Below are positions 40,701 to 50,680 of a stretch of DNA of 64,000 nt, in pieces. The DNA is from Nemertoderma westbladi (lineage: Eukaryota; Xenacoelomorpha; Nemertodermatida; Nemertodermatidae). Positions within the stretch are counted from its first letter, which is position 1; the number at the start of each line of letters is the position of its first letter. Location of the stretch: assembly GCA_032718475.1 (NCBI GenBank), contig JAUCBJ010008450.1, positions 1 to 64,000 of the forward strand, in the 5' to 3' direction. A program made the translations under genes and the position numbers. The notes beneath the pieces were generated by a model. It worked only from the letters and a program-made list of their open reading frames with translations, was not told where the DNA came from and searched no databases.

Positions 40701-41290
40701 CTAGGCACACCGGGCGTTCGGATGGACTGTCTCCCTGCACGAACTTCTCCATTTCTTGGGCAAGGAGGTCAATGACCTTGCGGCCCACATTGCCCCCAGG
40801 AACCAGGTACTGGAGGCTGGGTAGTTGAGCTAGTCGGCTATGGCGTCTCTCCCAGGTTGGATCAGTGGACGAGCCTGGGGAGTTAAGCCAAACACCCCCA
40901 AAAGCGTCTTCTAGAACCTGGGAAACTGGTAGGCGGGCTGTAGCTGCCGTCACCACAGAAACGGGTGAGTTAGTGGGACTACCTGGATTACCAGTGGTAC
41001 TGCTAGAGTGTACTGCCTGCGAACCGACAGGACGCAGTGTCTGTGTCAGGTCAGAGGAACTCTCGTCCCCCATGCTTCGGGAAAGCGGATCAGGGGACCA
41101 AGGTGGCGTCCGGGTCGACTAAAGCATTTGTTGTAGTACCAGTAGCTGATTCCGGATTCTTGCAGCCGCTGGTTGACATGGGCCGGCAGTTATTGCACGG
41201 CCATGATGCATGAATGCACCCACAGCGGCTGGTAGGGCCACAAGCAGATACATCGCATTTGCAGCAAAGTTGTGAGCTCTGCGACATCAC
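37744..41290 (-). pseudogene. Non-LTR retrotransposon with restriction-like endonuclease (R2/CRE-type layout)
   Basis: GC-rich minus-strand coding in several frames, read from 41290 down. It starts with a Cys-rich head (MSQSSQLCCKCDVSACGP...CNNC). A Ser/Thr-rich part follows, then a region with VCLVAMVFQRDLDVAKSP. RT fingers and palm have VRPIGVGEVLYRLLAN (about 40075) and LLVDARNAFNSLS (about 39890). The catalytic box YSDDAS lies at 39234-39251, then FLGGYIGEHSGLKEF and GLSRCVQAEWDY. A C-terminal zinc motif CEGC...HALSC (about 38360-38400) precedes a PD-(D/E)XK-like core (VRADLVV and FDITVLNADA, 38208-38132). This layout is that of site-specific REL-type LINEs. Shifts near 41080, 40380, 39745 and 38800-38550 disable it; the exact clade is uncertain. 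Confidence 0.75.
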
Positions 41291-41809
41291 AAACTAATAT
41301 CACAATATAACCAATCAATCACAATGTTACAATTTGTAGTAATGTTCAAATAGGCAAGTCAGTTTCAGATCAGATTATACTACATAGTTCAGAAGTCTGC
41401 GTAATAATTAAATAATGTAATAATATTCGAAATAGTACATGATTAAAATGTTTAAATGAACATCCATAAAATCCTTTCTTCACATACCGAATGCTGATAA
41501 GTTGATATAATGTAACAAAATTACATCCATCATTGCTAGCAAAGGTCACTTTTCAGCGTTGAAGACCCTTGTTTATTTATGTAAACTTCCCTCGCTGCGC
41601 TTACTCGGTACATAAAAAAACTCGGATCATAACGCTGCAAAGTGCTATTTTGCACACAATGATGTAAATAGTTATTAATGTATTTGAGAAATTGAGAAAT
41701 AGCTGAAATACCTTAAATGAAATAAATGAAATAGCTGAAATACGGGCATTCATTTAATTTCTTATTCATTAATTAATCTTTATAAATAATATATAATTGT
41801 TGGTTTTAG
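41291..41809. other. AT-rich host-like DNA upstream of candidate exon
   Basis: No gene, repeat or element similarity recognised. If the exon at 41810 is real, this is intron; it ends in a pyrimidine-rich acceptor, TTGTTGGTTTTAG. Confidence 0.45.
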
Positions 41810-41992
41810 TACTTTTTCATTGACGGCAACAGATGGAAGTGATTCATCGATATCTTTCTTTACTGGTGAAGACTTTAGTGGTTACATCTCACGAGTTACA
41901 TTGCATGGGAGTATCGAGCACTTTGATGATCCTCTTAGGGATAATGTGTTTTCATCTTTCATTGTGTCATCAGGAACTTGGAGCCTTTTCGA
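41810..41992 (+). CDS. Candidate host exon: beta/gamma-crystallin-like domain
   Basis: A 183-bp segment lies between an acceptor (TTGGTTTTAG, ending 41809) and a consensus donor (GA|GTAAGT at 41993). One frame stays open throughout (one leading base, 60 codons, two trailing bases: phase 2 at both ends). The peptide contains SISFFTGEDFSGYISRV, then GSIEHFDDPLRDNV, then SSFIVSSGTWSLF. An aromatic-rich FFxGxDFxG strand, a D-rich turn, and S-x-I-V-x-S-G-T-W-x-L-F/Y opening the next Greek key are as in beta/gamma crystallins. The exon covers one motif plus the start of the second. The remaining exons are not found; the LINE insertion begins at 42782. Calcium binding cannot be judged. Confidence 0.6.
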
Positions 41993-42781
41993 GTAAGTTA
42001 ATTAATCTATTTTTATGTTTATGTTTGATTTCTTTATGATAAATGACATGACAATAGTCACCCTTGCCCTACATAGACGATATGTAAATAATGTACTGAC
42101 TGAATACAGAATACAGATATAACAATAATTAACGATATATAATTAATGTATGTAACTATAATTACATTTGCGTTTTTATAATTCTCTCTGGCCGGTGATG
42201 GTTCTGGGCAGAAGTCAGAATGATTGATAAACCGTAAAGTGAAAATCGTGCTGATTGAACGAAAAATAACATAGAACATACGGGACAAAGAAACAGCTGG
42301 CTAATTTCGTCATTACAGCTCTGTACCAAAATAGATGCTAGAGGGCATAAGTCTATACATTCTCCAATCCCTCGAGATAATGCTGGCTTTTAGAGTAGTT
42401 TGCGAATTGCACAAAAACGACACATTTTTGCCGCAAAAGCTTTAACAAGTTGATAACATGGTGATTATTGTTTGGGTGTAGTTCTGGAACAAATGATTCC
42501 AACCTCGCAGTCAGAGCTATAAGAATCTCTATACTAATAGCTGATTGTTAGATCATATTGAGAAACCATAACACCGTAAAACACACTGCTACCGAAAACA
42601 AATTTAGCGACCATGTAATGAGTGACTTTCGATTCTAAAAACTCTTTATTTTCCTCCATGTTTTTGTATTCTCCCCCCCCCCCCCCCTGTGTAATAACTT
42701 CCTCACAACTTCCCGTTTGCACTCGACGTACATTAGACTTGTGTGATTGTTTATAGCTGCACATAACACATAGCCTATATA
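41993..42781. other. Probable intron or intergenic DNA
   Basis: Begins with the GTAAGT donor of the candidate exon. A possible acceptor near 42319 gives a frame that hits a stop quickly in the needed phase, so no second exon is supported. A poly-C tract lies at about 42672-42687. Confidence 0.4.
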
Positions 42782-42907
42782 TACTACTACTAGGATCGGC
42801 ATGCTGCATTGCAGCTGCATTTTTAAGAATGCTGTGCCAGCTTGTCGACAAAATTGCGCCGCCACAACTCCCTATCACCCATAATATTTGCTAGATCATC
42901 CGCATCT

Positions 42908-43269
42908 TCAAGGCCAGTCCTTTAAGATGCGTCTCAAGAAAGTCATGGGCTGTCCACCATGCTTATTCACTCCATGAGGCTGCCAAAGTACACGATTACG
43001 CACTGGCTGATCCTCACGGCGAAAGCAATGTCCTGCAAAGCGGAGGCGATTTTGTACTAGTGTCAAGCTTGGGGGAACCAATGAGACACCTCCAATGTTA
43101 TATAGTGTCTGGTTGGAGATGTGTGCATTGTACTTGACACAATGAACAACCCAGTGTAGCATTGTGGTGAATGTGCCATCCAGAGATTTGGTGTCCTCAG
43201 CAGTTAGAACCCAGCATGGACTCCCATAGAGAAGTACTGGAACTACTGCTGCTCTAAATTATTGGACCT
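42908..43269 (-). pseudogene. LINE 2 C-terminal coding fragment
   Basis: Minus-strand translation gives VKYNAHISNQTLYNIGGVSL and RFAGHCFRREDQPV, near-identical to the LINE 1 C-terminus (14400-14200). Coding is cut at 43269 by Gypsy-2. Confidence 0.75.
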
Positions 43270-43401
43270 TGTCATATATTGATATTATGTGCTAGGCCTA
43301 GGTTCAGGCTACTGGTGTTTACCACCGGTAATCTGATCAGTCAGTCTTTGTTTTTTTAGTTTATTAAAACCTACAGAAAGGTAACCGGTATTATTACATG
43401 A
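43270..43401 (+). repeat. 5' LTR of Gypsy-2
   Basis: 132 bp, about three differences from the 3' copy, including the terminal CA changed to GA. It contains two ACCGGT-type sites, a feature shared with other sequences in this window. Confidence 0.8.
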
Positions 43402-43461
43402 ATTTAATAAACTAAAATTGAAAATGGAATAAAGCCTTATAAAACTGCATTAAGATATTCA

Positions 43462-44421
43462 ATGGAGAAGTTCCTAAAACCAGAGAGGGTTGACGGAAAC
43501 CCAGATACACCAAATGCCGCTAAAGAATGGCTACATTGGCGTCGCACATTCGACAACTTCATACAGGCAGTCGAGCTATTGCAACCAAACAAGCTGAACA
43601 CACTTATTAACTATTTGACACCTTCTGTCTTTGAGTATGTATCAGAATGTACAACATTTGAAACTGCAATCAACAAACTGGAGAAAATATTCGTAAAACC
43701 TAAGAATGAAGTTTATGCGAGGCACAAACTAAACACCCACAAACAACTATCATCCCAATCACTCGATGAATTCCTTCAGAACTTGCGAATGTTAAGTAAA
43801 GACTGCGATTATAGGGCCATGATGGCTGAGCAGCACAAAGAAGAATCTGTGCGGGATGCTTTCATTGCTGGGCTTTCATCGCCTACTATTTGCCAACGGT
43901 TACTTGAAAATGAGAAGTTCGATCTCGATTCCACCTATAATCAGGCGCACACCCTAGACAATTCTCAGAACAACAGTGCACAATACGAGCAAGGTGATTC
44001 GATGAACCCGAATCAAATACTGGTAGCAGTATTGACAACCGGTACAGAACCTTTAGTAGCTGCCAGTTCAAACACAACGCGACCGAAGTCTACAACAAAC
44101 ATGAGCACTCCTGTTTCAAATCAGAAATGTTTCTTCTGTGGCAACAATCGACATTCACGGTTAAACTGTCCAGCTCGCGAGGTAGCCTGTAGTAAGTGTG
44201 GAAAACGAGGACATTTTGCTAAAATTTGTCAGAGCACAAAATTTTCCTCATCATCAACCACAGCTGCTATGTTTGATGCGGCCGTATCTACTACTACTAA
44301 TAATCTTGGATATCTAGCCACTACTGGTACTAAGCAGATTTGTCATAGGCCTGATAAAACTGTGATATCAGTTCTAATAAAAGACAAACAATTTAATGGT
44401 TTGATAGATAAGTGTATATAG
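43462..44421 (+). CDS. Gypsy-2 gag with double zinc knuckle, running into broken protease
   Basis: A 319-codon frame from the ATG at 43462. The capsid region (residues 1-180) includes KEWLHWRRTFDNFI and LDEFLQNLRMLSKDCDY. Two CCHC knuckles follow at about 224-258: CFFCGNNRHSRLNC and CSKCGKRGHFAKIC. The frame continues into VLIKDKQFNGLID, where a protease D-T/S-G site is expected, but the next codons read KCI and stop, so the active site is damaged. Gag would package the element RNA. Confidence 0.85.
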   Translation: MEKFLKPERVDGNPDTPNAAKEWLHWRRTFDNFIQAVELLQPNKLNTLINYLTPSVFEYVSECTTFETAINKLEKIFVKPKNEVYARHKLNTHKQLSSQSLDEFLQNLRMLSKDCDYRAMMAEQHKEESVRDAFIAGLSSPTICQRLLENEKFDLDSTYNQAHTLDNSQNNSAQYEQGDSMNPNQILVAVLTTGTEPLVAASSNTTRPKSTTNMSTPVSNQKCFFCGNNRHSRLNCPAREVACSKCGKRGHFAKICQSTKFSSSSTTAAMFDAAVSTTTNNLGYLATTGTKQICHRPDKTVISVLIKDKQFNGLIDKCI

Positions 44422-44488
44422 CTACATTGGCGAAAAATTAGTCAGAAACCAAAACTTAACCGTCTTCCCTTCAACTGGTACAGTAAAG

Positions 44489-47180
44489 ATGGCGGACTCG
44501 TCCACGTCTTCGATTACTGGCTGTTGTATAGAAGATATTTCTTTATCAAACAGGCATTACAAGAAAGTCTGCCTACTCGTTCTTCCAAACTTATGTGAGG
44601 ATGTGATACTTGGAAAAGATTTCTTAAAACAACATCATGCTGTTGAAATACAGTTTGGAGGTGAACAACTGTGGTGTTGCTGCTTCCACACTTACCCCGC
44701 CTACATTGTTTTCATTCCTTACTCCAGACTGTAAACCCATTGCGACAAAATCCAGAAGATTTTCTCCGCCAGACCAGGTTTACATTCAATCAGAAATTGA
44801 ACGCCTGTTGTCTGAGAATATCATTGAACCTAGTATTTCACCTTGGCATTCACAGATAGTTATCGACACCAAAAGCGATGGTAAAAAGCGAATGTGCATC
44901 GATTACTCCCAAACAATTAACAGATTCACCCAACTAGACGCATACCCCTTGCCAAATATGAGAGATTCGGTTAACAAAGTGGCTGGCTACAAGATTTTCA
45001 GCCAACTCGATCTAAAAAGCGCTTACCATCAAATTCTTTTACCGGAGGAAGACAAAGTATATACTGCATTCGAAGCTAACGGTCAACTTTATCAATTCAA
45101 TCGTATGCCTTTTGGACTAACCAATGCAGTGGCGCAGTTTCAAAGATCAATTAACGAGTTTGTTGCTCAAAATAAACTGAAAGATACATTCGTTTGGCTC
45201 GATAATGTTGTAATATGTGGAAATTCGCAGGAGGAACATGATTTCAATTTAGAAACATTTTTAGCTGCTGCTAAGGGGGTCGGGTTTATGTTTAATGCCA
45301 GTAAATCTGTCTTTTCATTTACTTCTTTCGACTTTTTGGGCTTTCGAATTTCAGAAGGAACCATTGCTCCCGATCCAGATCGGTTAAAACCGCTGAAAGA
45401 ACTTCCGGTTCCCAACAACACAGCTTCACTACGTAGAGTAATGGGAATGTTTTCTTATTACTCACAATGGATATCTCATTACTCCGATAAAATTCGACCA
45501 CTGGTAAATTCAAGGGCATTTCCACTAAGCCAAGAATGTGTATCTGCGTTTGAATTAATCAAGAAAGATATTGAAAACTCAATAGTGAGTTTCATTGATG
45601 AAACTATTCCTTTTGTGGTCGAGATGGATGCGTCTGGCTTCGCAATTTCTGCAACTCTGAATCAAGATGGCAAGCCAGTTGCTTTTTTTTTCGCGAATGT
45701 TGACACACAGTGAACTTTGTCATTCTTCGGTTGAAAATGAAGCACAAGCTATAGTTGAAGCTCTACGCAAATGGCGACACTATTTAATTGGTAGACATTT
45801 TTCACTTATCACAGATCAGCGATCCATTTGTTTCATGTACACGTACGATAAACAAAAACTCGGCAAGATTAAAAACGATAAAATTATGCGCTGGCGCGTC
45901 GAACTTTCCTCATTCTCGTATGATATTGTATACAGACCTGGGAAATTAAATTTACCTGCCGACGCATTATCGAGAGTTTCCAATTGCAACGCATCTTCTA
46001 CGCCTTTCCACAGTCTCCCAGAATTACATGAAGCCTTGTGTCACCCTGGTATAACGCGAATGATCCATTTTATACGTTCAAAAAACTTACCTTACTCTAT
46101 AGAAGAAGTCAAGAAAGTGTGTTCATCTTGTCACACTTGTGCAGAACTGAAATCAAACTTCTACAAGCCTACCGATGCAAACCTTATTAAGTCTACCCAG
46201 CCATTTGAACATTTAAACATTGATTTCAAGGGACCTTTACCATCAAATTCTCAAAATAAATACATGTTAACAATTATTGACGAGTTTTCATGATGATTTC
46301 CATTTGTTTTTGCTTGCCCCGATGTCTCTACAGCTACAGTAATATCGTGCTTCACTCAATTATTTAGCATTTTCGGCATGCCTGATTTTGTACATTCCGA
46401 TAGGGGTAGCGGTTTTATATCTAATGAACTGCGCTCATATCTACACTCACGTGGTATTGCCACTAGTCGTACCACATCATACAACCCTCAAGGAAATGGG
46501 CAATGTGAACGATACAATGGCATTGTCTGGAGAGCTATTTCATTGGCTCTGAAATCAATGCAGGCTTAAGCATCAATCAATGGGAGGTTGTTCTACACGA
46601 AGCTTAGCATTCTGTTCGATCCTTATTGTGTACATCCACCAATGCAACTCCACACGAACGTTTCTTTAATTATCGAAGATGCTCAATGAGTGGATATACG
46701 CTGCCCAACTGGTTAACTGAGCCAGGTATTGTTCAAATGAAACGGAATGTACGGAAAAGCAAGTATGATCCTTTAGTTGATGAAGTCGAACTCCTAGAAG
46801 CAAACCCAAACTATGCTCATGTTCGTTTACCGAGTGGGAAGGAAACCACAGTTTCTATTCGACAACTAGCATCTCCCGGTACTGTTACTGGTGATGAAGA
46901 TATGCTGAACGACTTAAATGTTGAAAACCCTTTCAACAACACCAACACTGTAAACAACAGTCGCATGGTTGTTTCTCAGCAGGAGGAAGTTCCTCGTAGA
47001 GGAAGATCAGACTGTTATCAACCTGATCGCAACATAATTGAAAGTAACATTATTCATCAAACAGGGTCTGAAAGTCCAAGTAGTTCAAACATTGAAATTG
47101 GTACAGCACTGCCTGAACCAAGTACATTGGTGAGGAGATCGCAACGAGTGAGAAATCCCCCGGATTGGTATAGACCTTAA
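44489..47180 (+). pseudogene. Gypsy-2 pol: RT, RNase H, integrase (broken)
   Basis: Frames 44489-44734, 44637-45713, 45667-46293, 46378-46569 and 46626-47180 are pieces of one pol. Protease end: VCLLVLPNLCEDVILGKDFL. RT: QLDLKSAYHQILL, NRMPFGLTNAVAQFQ and FVWLDNVVICG, where Y-x-DD is replaced by W-L-DN. RNase H: VEMDASGFAISATLNQDGK, then a shift in a T run at about 45688, and KLNLPADALSRV. Integrase: H-x-H-C-C finger, HLNIDFKGPLPSN, HSDRGSGF, NPQGNGQCERYNG. The tail is RRSQRVRNPPDWYRP. Stops occur near 46293 and 46569. Confidence 0.85.
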
Positions 47181-47339
47181 TTATGAGATAGAAAGAACTC
47201 AATAATAAATATTTCAAATATAATTATGGTGACGGGTGTTTGAGATATTAATTTCGCCATTATAAAGTTTAAAGGGATGATTGGAACCCTAACTGACAGA
47301 GAGGGGTAATTTTATGTTAGAATTTTGGTGATGGGTGAT

Positions 47340-47471
47340 TGTCATATATTGATATTATGTGCTAGGCCTAGGTTCAGGCTACTGGTGTTTACTACCGGTT
47401 ATCTGATCAGTCAGTCTTTGTTTTTTTAGTTTATTAAAACCTACAGAAAGGTAACCGGTATTATTACATCA
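47340..47471 (+). repeat. 3' LTR of Gypsy-2
   Basis: 132 bp, TG...CA, followed by the target duplication GACCT and resumed LINE sequence TTAAGTTTCC. Confidence 0.85.
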
Positions 47472-47476
47472 GACCT

Positions 47477-47890
47477 TAAGTTTCCAATTAATTCTCGGTG
47501 ACATCCAAATCCTGGAAAGCCTATTCAAGGCTGCCCATGCCTTTCCATTACGTATTCGAAGGTCCTCACCTGACTTCCAGATCCATGATCCCAGGTAACA
47601 GAAGTCGTCCACATGCTCAAGCATACCATATTTTGAGCTTATGCTCATCCGATCAGAGACTTGCTGAGGACTTTCAAAGTTAACTGTCAAAGTTTTGGTC
47701 TTTCTGGAGTTAATAAAAAGACCAACACTAGAAGCAGCATGTTCGAATGAGCTGAGGCTCCTCACAATTGGGCTCCCTCTAGTGATTCTGAGAGTACTCC
47801 TATGTCATCAGCAAAGTCTAGATCAGTTAGGTACTTGGCGGGATTTCCTCGACTTCTGGAGCCAGTAGGTGGAGTTATCATCACCCCATC
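47477..47890 (-). pseudogene. LINE 2 middle fragment
   Basis: Minus-strand coding YLGSWIWKSGEDLRIRNGKA and FINSRKTKTLTVNFESPQQV, equal to the stretch 14500-14890 of LINE 1, cut at 47890 by BEL-A2. Confidence 0.75.
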
Positions 47891-49153
47891 TGTACGCGCT
47901 TTTGAAGACCTTTAGCAGTTTAACCCGCCAAAATTTATATGTCTTTTGGTTTATAAATATACTTTAGAAGATGACAAATATTTAATACCAATAAACACAA
48001 CATTAGCAGAAGCCAGCCTAGTGCGCGTCCATTCACCCGCTGGATAATCCCGGGAGACTGGATTCTGAGGGCTTAAATTATTATTGCAGTGAAGCTTACT
48101 GTATTGTATTATTCGATTGATCGTTAATAATTAATTTCTGACTAATATTATTCACTTTCGGGAAATATTAACAGTTCCTTTAGGACGTGGCGCTCTTTCT
48201 AAGTAAACCGAGATATGACTTATACTAATCACAACGGTAAGTCGGTAAGGCTTAAGATTCACGTATGAGGCGCATTCTTTAGGAAATGCTTAGTTATCAA
48301 TCACAATCATGCACACTACCGGTAACACACAATACTGCTCACTAATTTGCCGACCGTCAATGAATTTTATCATATATAGAGAGAACAGCAACGGACCAAT
48401 GTAGTGCTTATCAAATAGCATTAAATTCACTACAAACCACAATAATATAAGTCGCAATCGCTATATATAACCCGTCTCTCTAACCTGTAGTGTATCAAGA
48501 AAATTGGGAAATTTGGGTTCTTTATATATGTTCTCCAAATAATATTCATCCAAAACACAACAGTAAACAGCATTAGGACGGTAAGTTAAGATATGATATG
48601 ACAAGATGTGAACAAAGTATTGTTATGCATTGATATGAATCGATAACAGTCATACGCTCTATAATTTAAGCCTACTAATGTTTCTTCTAAAGTATGAAAA
48701 AGAATTAACTCTAGAGCCGGTGTTTCTGGCTTAGACAGCAATAACAACAAAGTATCAAGTGAAAACAGTAAGACTGAACACTCTCCTTATGATCGGCCGA
48801 AAAGCTACACGTCGACAGGAAAAATCGCTCTGATTGGCTCAAGCCAAACAAAGAACCATGCGTCCAATGGCTGTTTCCATGTCAGCAACCAGCTGTTAGA
48901 TGTCGTAATATGAATCATCACGGCTAAGCTGTGAAAGGTATTTGTCGCATTGCAGGTTTTTTGCCTTACCATGTCCGCCAAAACACGTATATAGCAGAAT
49001 GACTTTTATGTCCGTTAAAACACCTGTAACGGTACCTTGCGGGCGAGGGGAATATATATACAGTTAGAGAACCTTTTTAGAGTATTCCAGCGCCTGGGGG
49101 GAAACTGGATTGCAAAGCAAAGGGGCCAGTTATATCCCACAGAAGCTTTTACA
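47891..49153 (-). repeat. 3' LTR of A2
   Basis: TGTACGCGCTTTTGAAGACC ... AGAAGCTTTTACA on the plus strand. Compared with 57686-58949 I see single changes near 48198, 48278 and 48548 and a small indel near 48988. Confidence 0.95.
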
Positions 49154-49231
49154 CCGCTCCCAGAAAATGGGATTTGAGTCTATAAATATACAAAAATCAC
49201 AGTTTCTAATATACGTAAATACTCTAAACAG

Positions 49232-50680
49232 TTAGTCTTTCTTGCGCGGACGGCGTTTACGCAGTTTTTTAAAGCTAGCCAGAGTCCTTTTCTCTTTGGG
49301 GCGAGCCACTTTACAAGGAGGGCTATAACTCCTGGGTGAAGGGTGCAATATGATTGCATCAGAGGGTGTAGGATTATGGTCGGTGTATCCGCCAGTCGAA
49401 GTACCGGGTTGATTGACATCAACGTCAGGTGAGAGGGGTCTAACGGCTTTGAGAGCTCGTTTCAAGACAGTCGCTCTTACGGGTCCTTTACGAGTGGTCT
49501 GAACGAGGGCCGTGGGTGGACCATAGGCAGTTAGAAACCTCCGGGGTTTAATGGTCCTTTCCAACTCGCGTTCGCGGGCTCGGTATTCGTAAGGCCTTCG
49601 ATGTACTTCCTGTAACTCGGGGTGTGAGTTAACAAACAAGTCTCCATAGTCCGGATCCTGACGGATATAATTGATTAAGTTATAGGAATGAAGGTCGCTA
49701 GGATTAACACTCCTGAGAAATTTGCGTACGAATTTAGTTGAAATACATTCTCCGACGCGCTTCAGTAGCTCGTAACTTGATATGCGTGATTTCTGTTCAA
49801 CCGAAGCGAATAGATAAGGATGGAACGCATAAACTCCTTCGTAAGCGCGTCCAGGGTAATAGCGATGGCGCGAATCACAATGTAAATCAGCGTTCGCTTC
49901 CCAAGCTCTGATGTAACGTAGTGTGATCATTTCATCTACGCTTTCCAAATCGTGATTAAAAGGGCAATCGAAACTGGCGTGTCCCTTTAGTTGACAATGG
50001 TGACATTGAGTCATAAATTGAGGGCAAACCGCAAAAATGTGCAGGTTATTGAGTCTGCAATATGCGCAATAAATTTCCATAGTCGGTTGTTCTTGGAAAT
50101 AGGAACAGCGGACGTTGGTGTCCATGGGCGTATCGTGGTCTCTCGATGCGCATAACCGACAACGTTGCCTAGAAACATAGTTGGCATGTCGATAATCGTA
50201 CGCAGTGAGACACTGTGAACCTTGATACCATTCTAGGATGTAATCGTTGTCGCTGTTCCGGGCGCGATAGGCTGAATCTCCTCAGATTCTAGGCATATTG
50301 GTTCGTCTTCCCAGTCTGTTACGAATAGAATTTTCGTGATCTATTCTCGGTTTATCGTTCCGACTCCGCTGGGTATGATATTCAAATAGAACCATTTCCC
50401 TTTCGGTGTCTACATCGTCCGTATCATGTAAATCGATAGGATGGCCGGTAGTTAGGAAGTCCATATACGTACTATTACGATGCGTATAGCGCGCGGTGGA
50501 TTTTCGATAGTCCAATTCACGCGCAAGTTGCTCTTGGGACATCGGCGGTTCGATATAACGACCATCGTCCTCCGTAATGGTTGGATCGGCTTCACCGCGT
50601 ATTAAGCTATCCACAAATGCTTGCAAAGGTAGAGTATATCGCTCCTTGATACCAAGATCATCTTCTATCAACTCCGTCAT
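49232..50680 (-). pseudogene. A2 ORF3: zinc-knuckle-like protein beside the 3' LTR, one in-frame stop
   Basis: An ATG at 50680 opens 132 codons to a TGA at 50284-50282. The identical frame then continues without another stop to 49232 (about 483 codons in total; an internal ATG at 50125 lies in it). The N-terminal third is acidic (MTELIEDDLGIKERYTLPL). The middle has three Cys clusters: CRLC followed 15 residues on by C; CAYC-x5-H-x4-C; and CHHCQLKGHASFDC, which is an exact C-x2-C-x4-H-x4-C knuckle. A helical region with FVRKFLRSVNPSDLHSYN follows. The C-terminus is basic (KKLRKRRPRKKD). It suggests nucleic-acid binding. Position matches retroviral env or accessory genes, but there is no signal peptide or membrane segment. 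Family not recognised. Confidence 0.6.

Larger units (their letters stand above)
43270..47471 (+). mobile_element. Ty3/gypsy-type element with very short LTRs (Gypsy-2)
   Basis: LTRs of 132 bp (43270-43401 and 47340-47471) start TGTCATATATTGATATTATG and end TTATTACATCA, with the last bases of the 5' copy mutated. GACCT is duplicated at 43265-43269 and 47472-47476. The target is the LINE coding sequence GGACCTTAAG. Internal gag, RT, RNase H and integrase follow in gypsy order. Stops and shifts in protease, RNase H and integrase make the copy dead. Confidence 0.9.

Noticed and set aside
37725-41122. Many plus-strand frames up to 139 codons
   Set aside because: High-GC shadows opposite the REL-type element. 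RT, zinc and endonuclease motifs are all on the minus strand.
42319-42400. Second crystallin exon after an acceptor at about 42319
   Set aside because: In the phase required by the upstream exon the frame stops within five codons, and no second Greek-key pattern follows.
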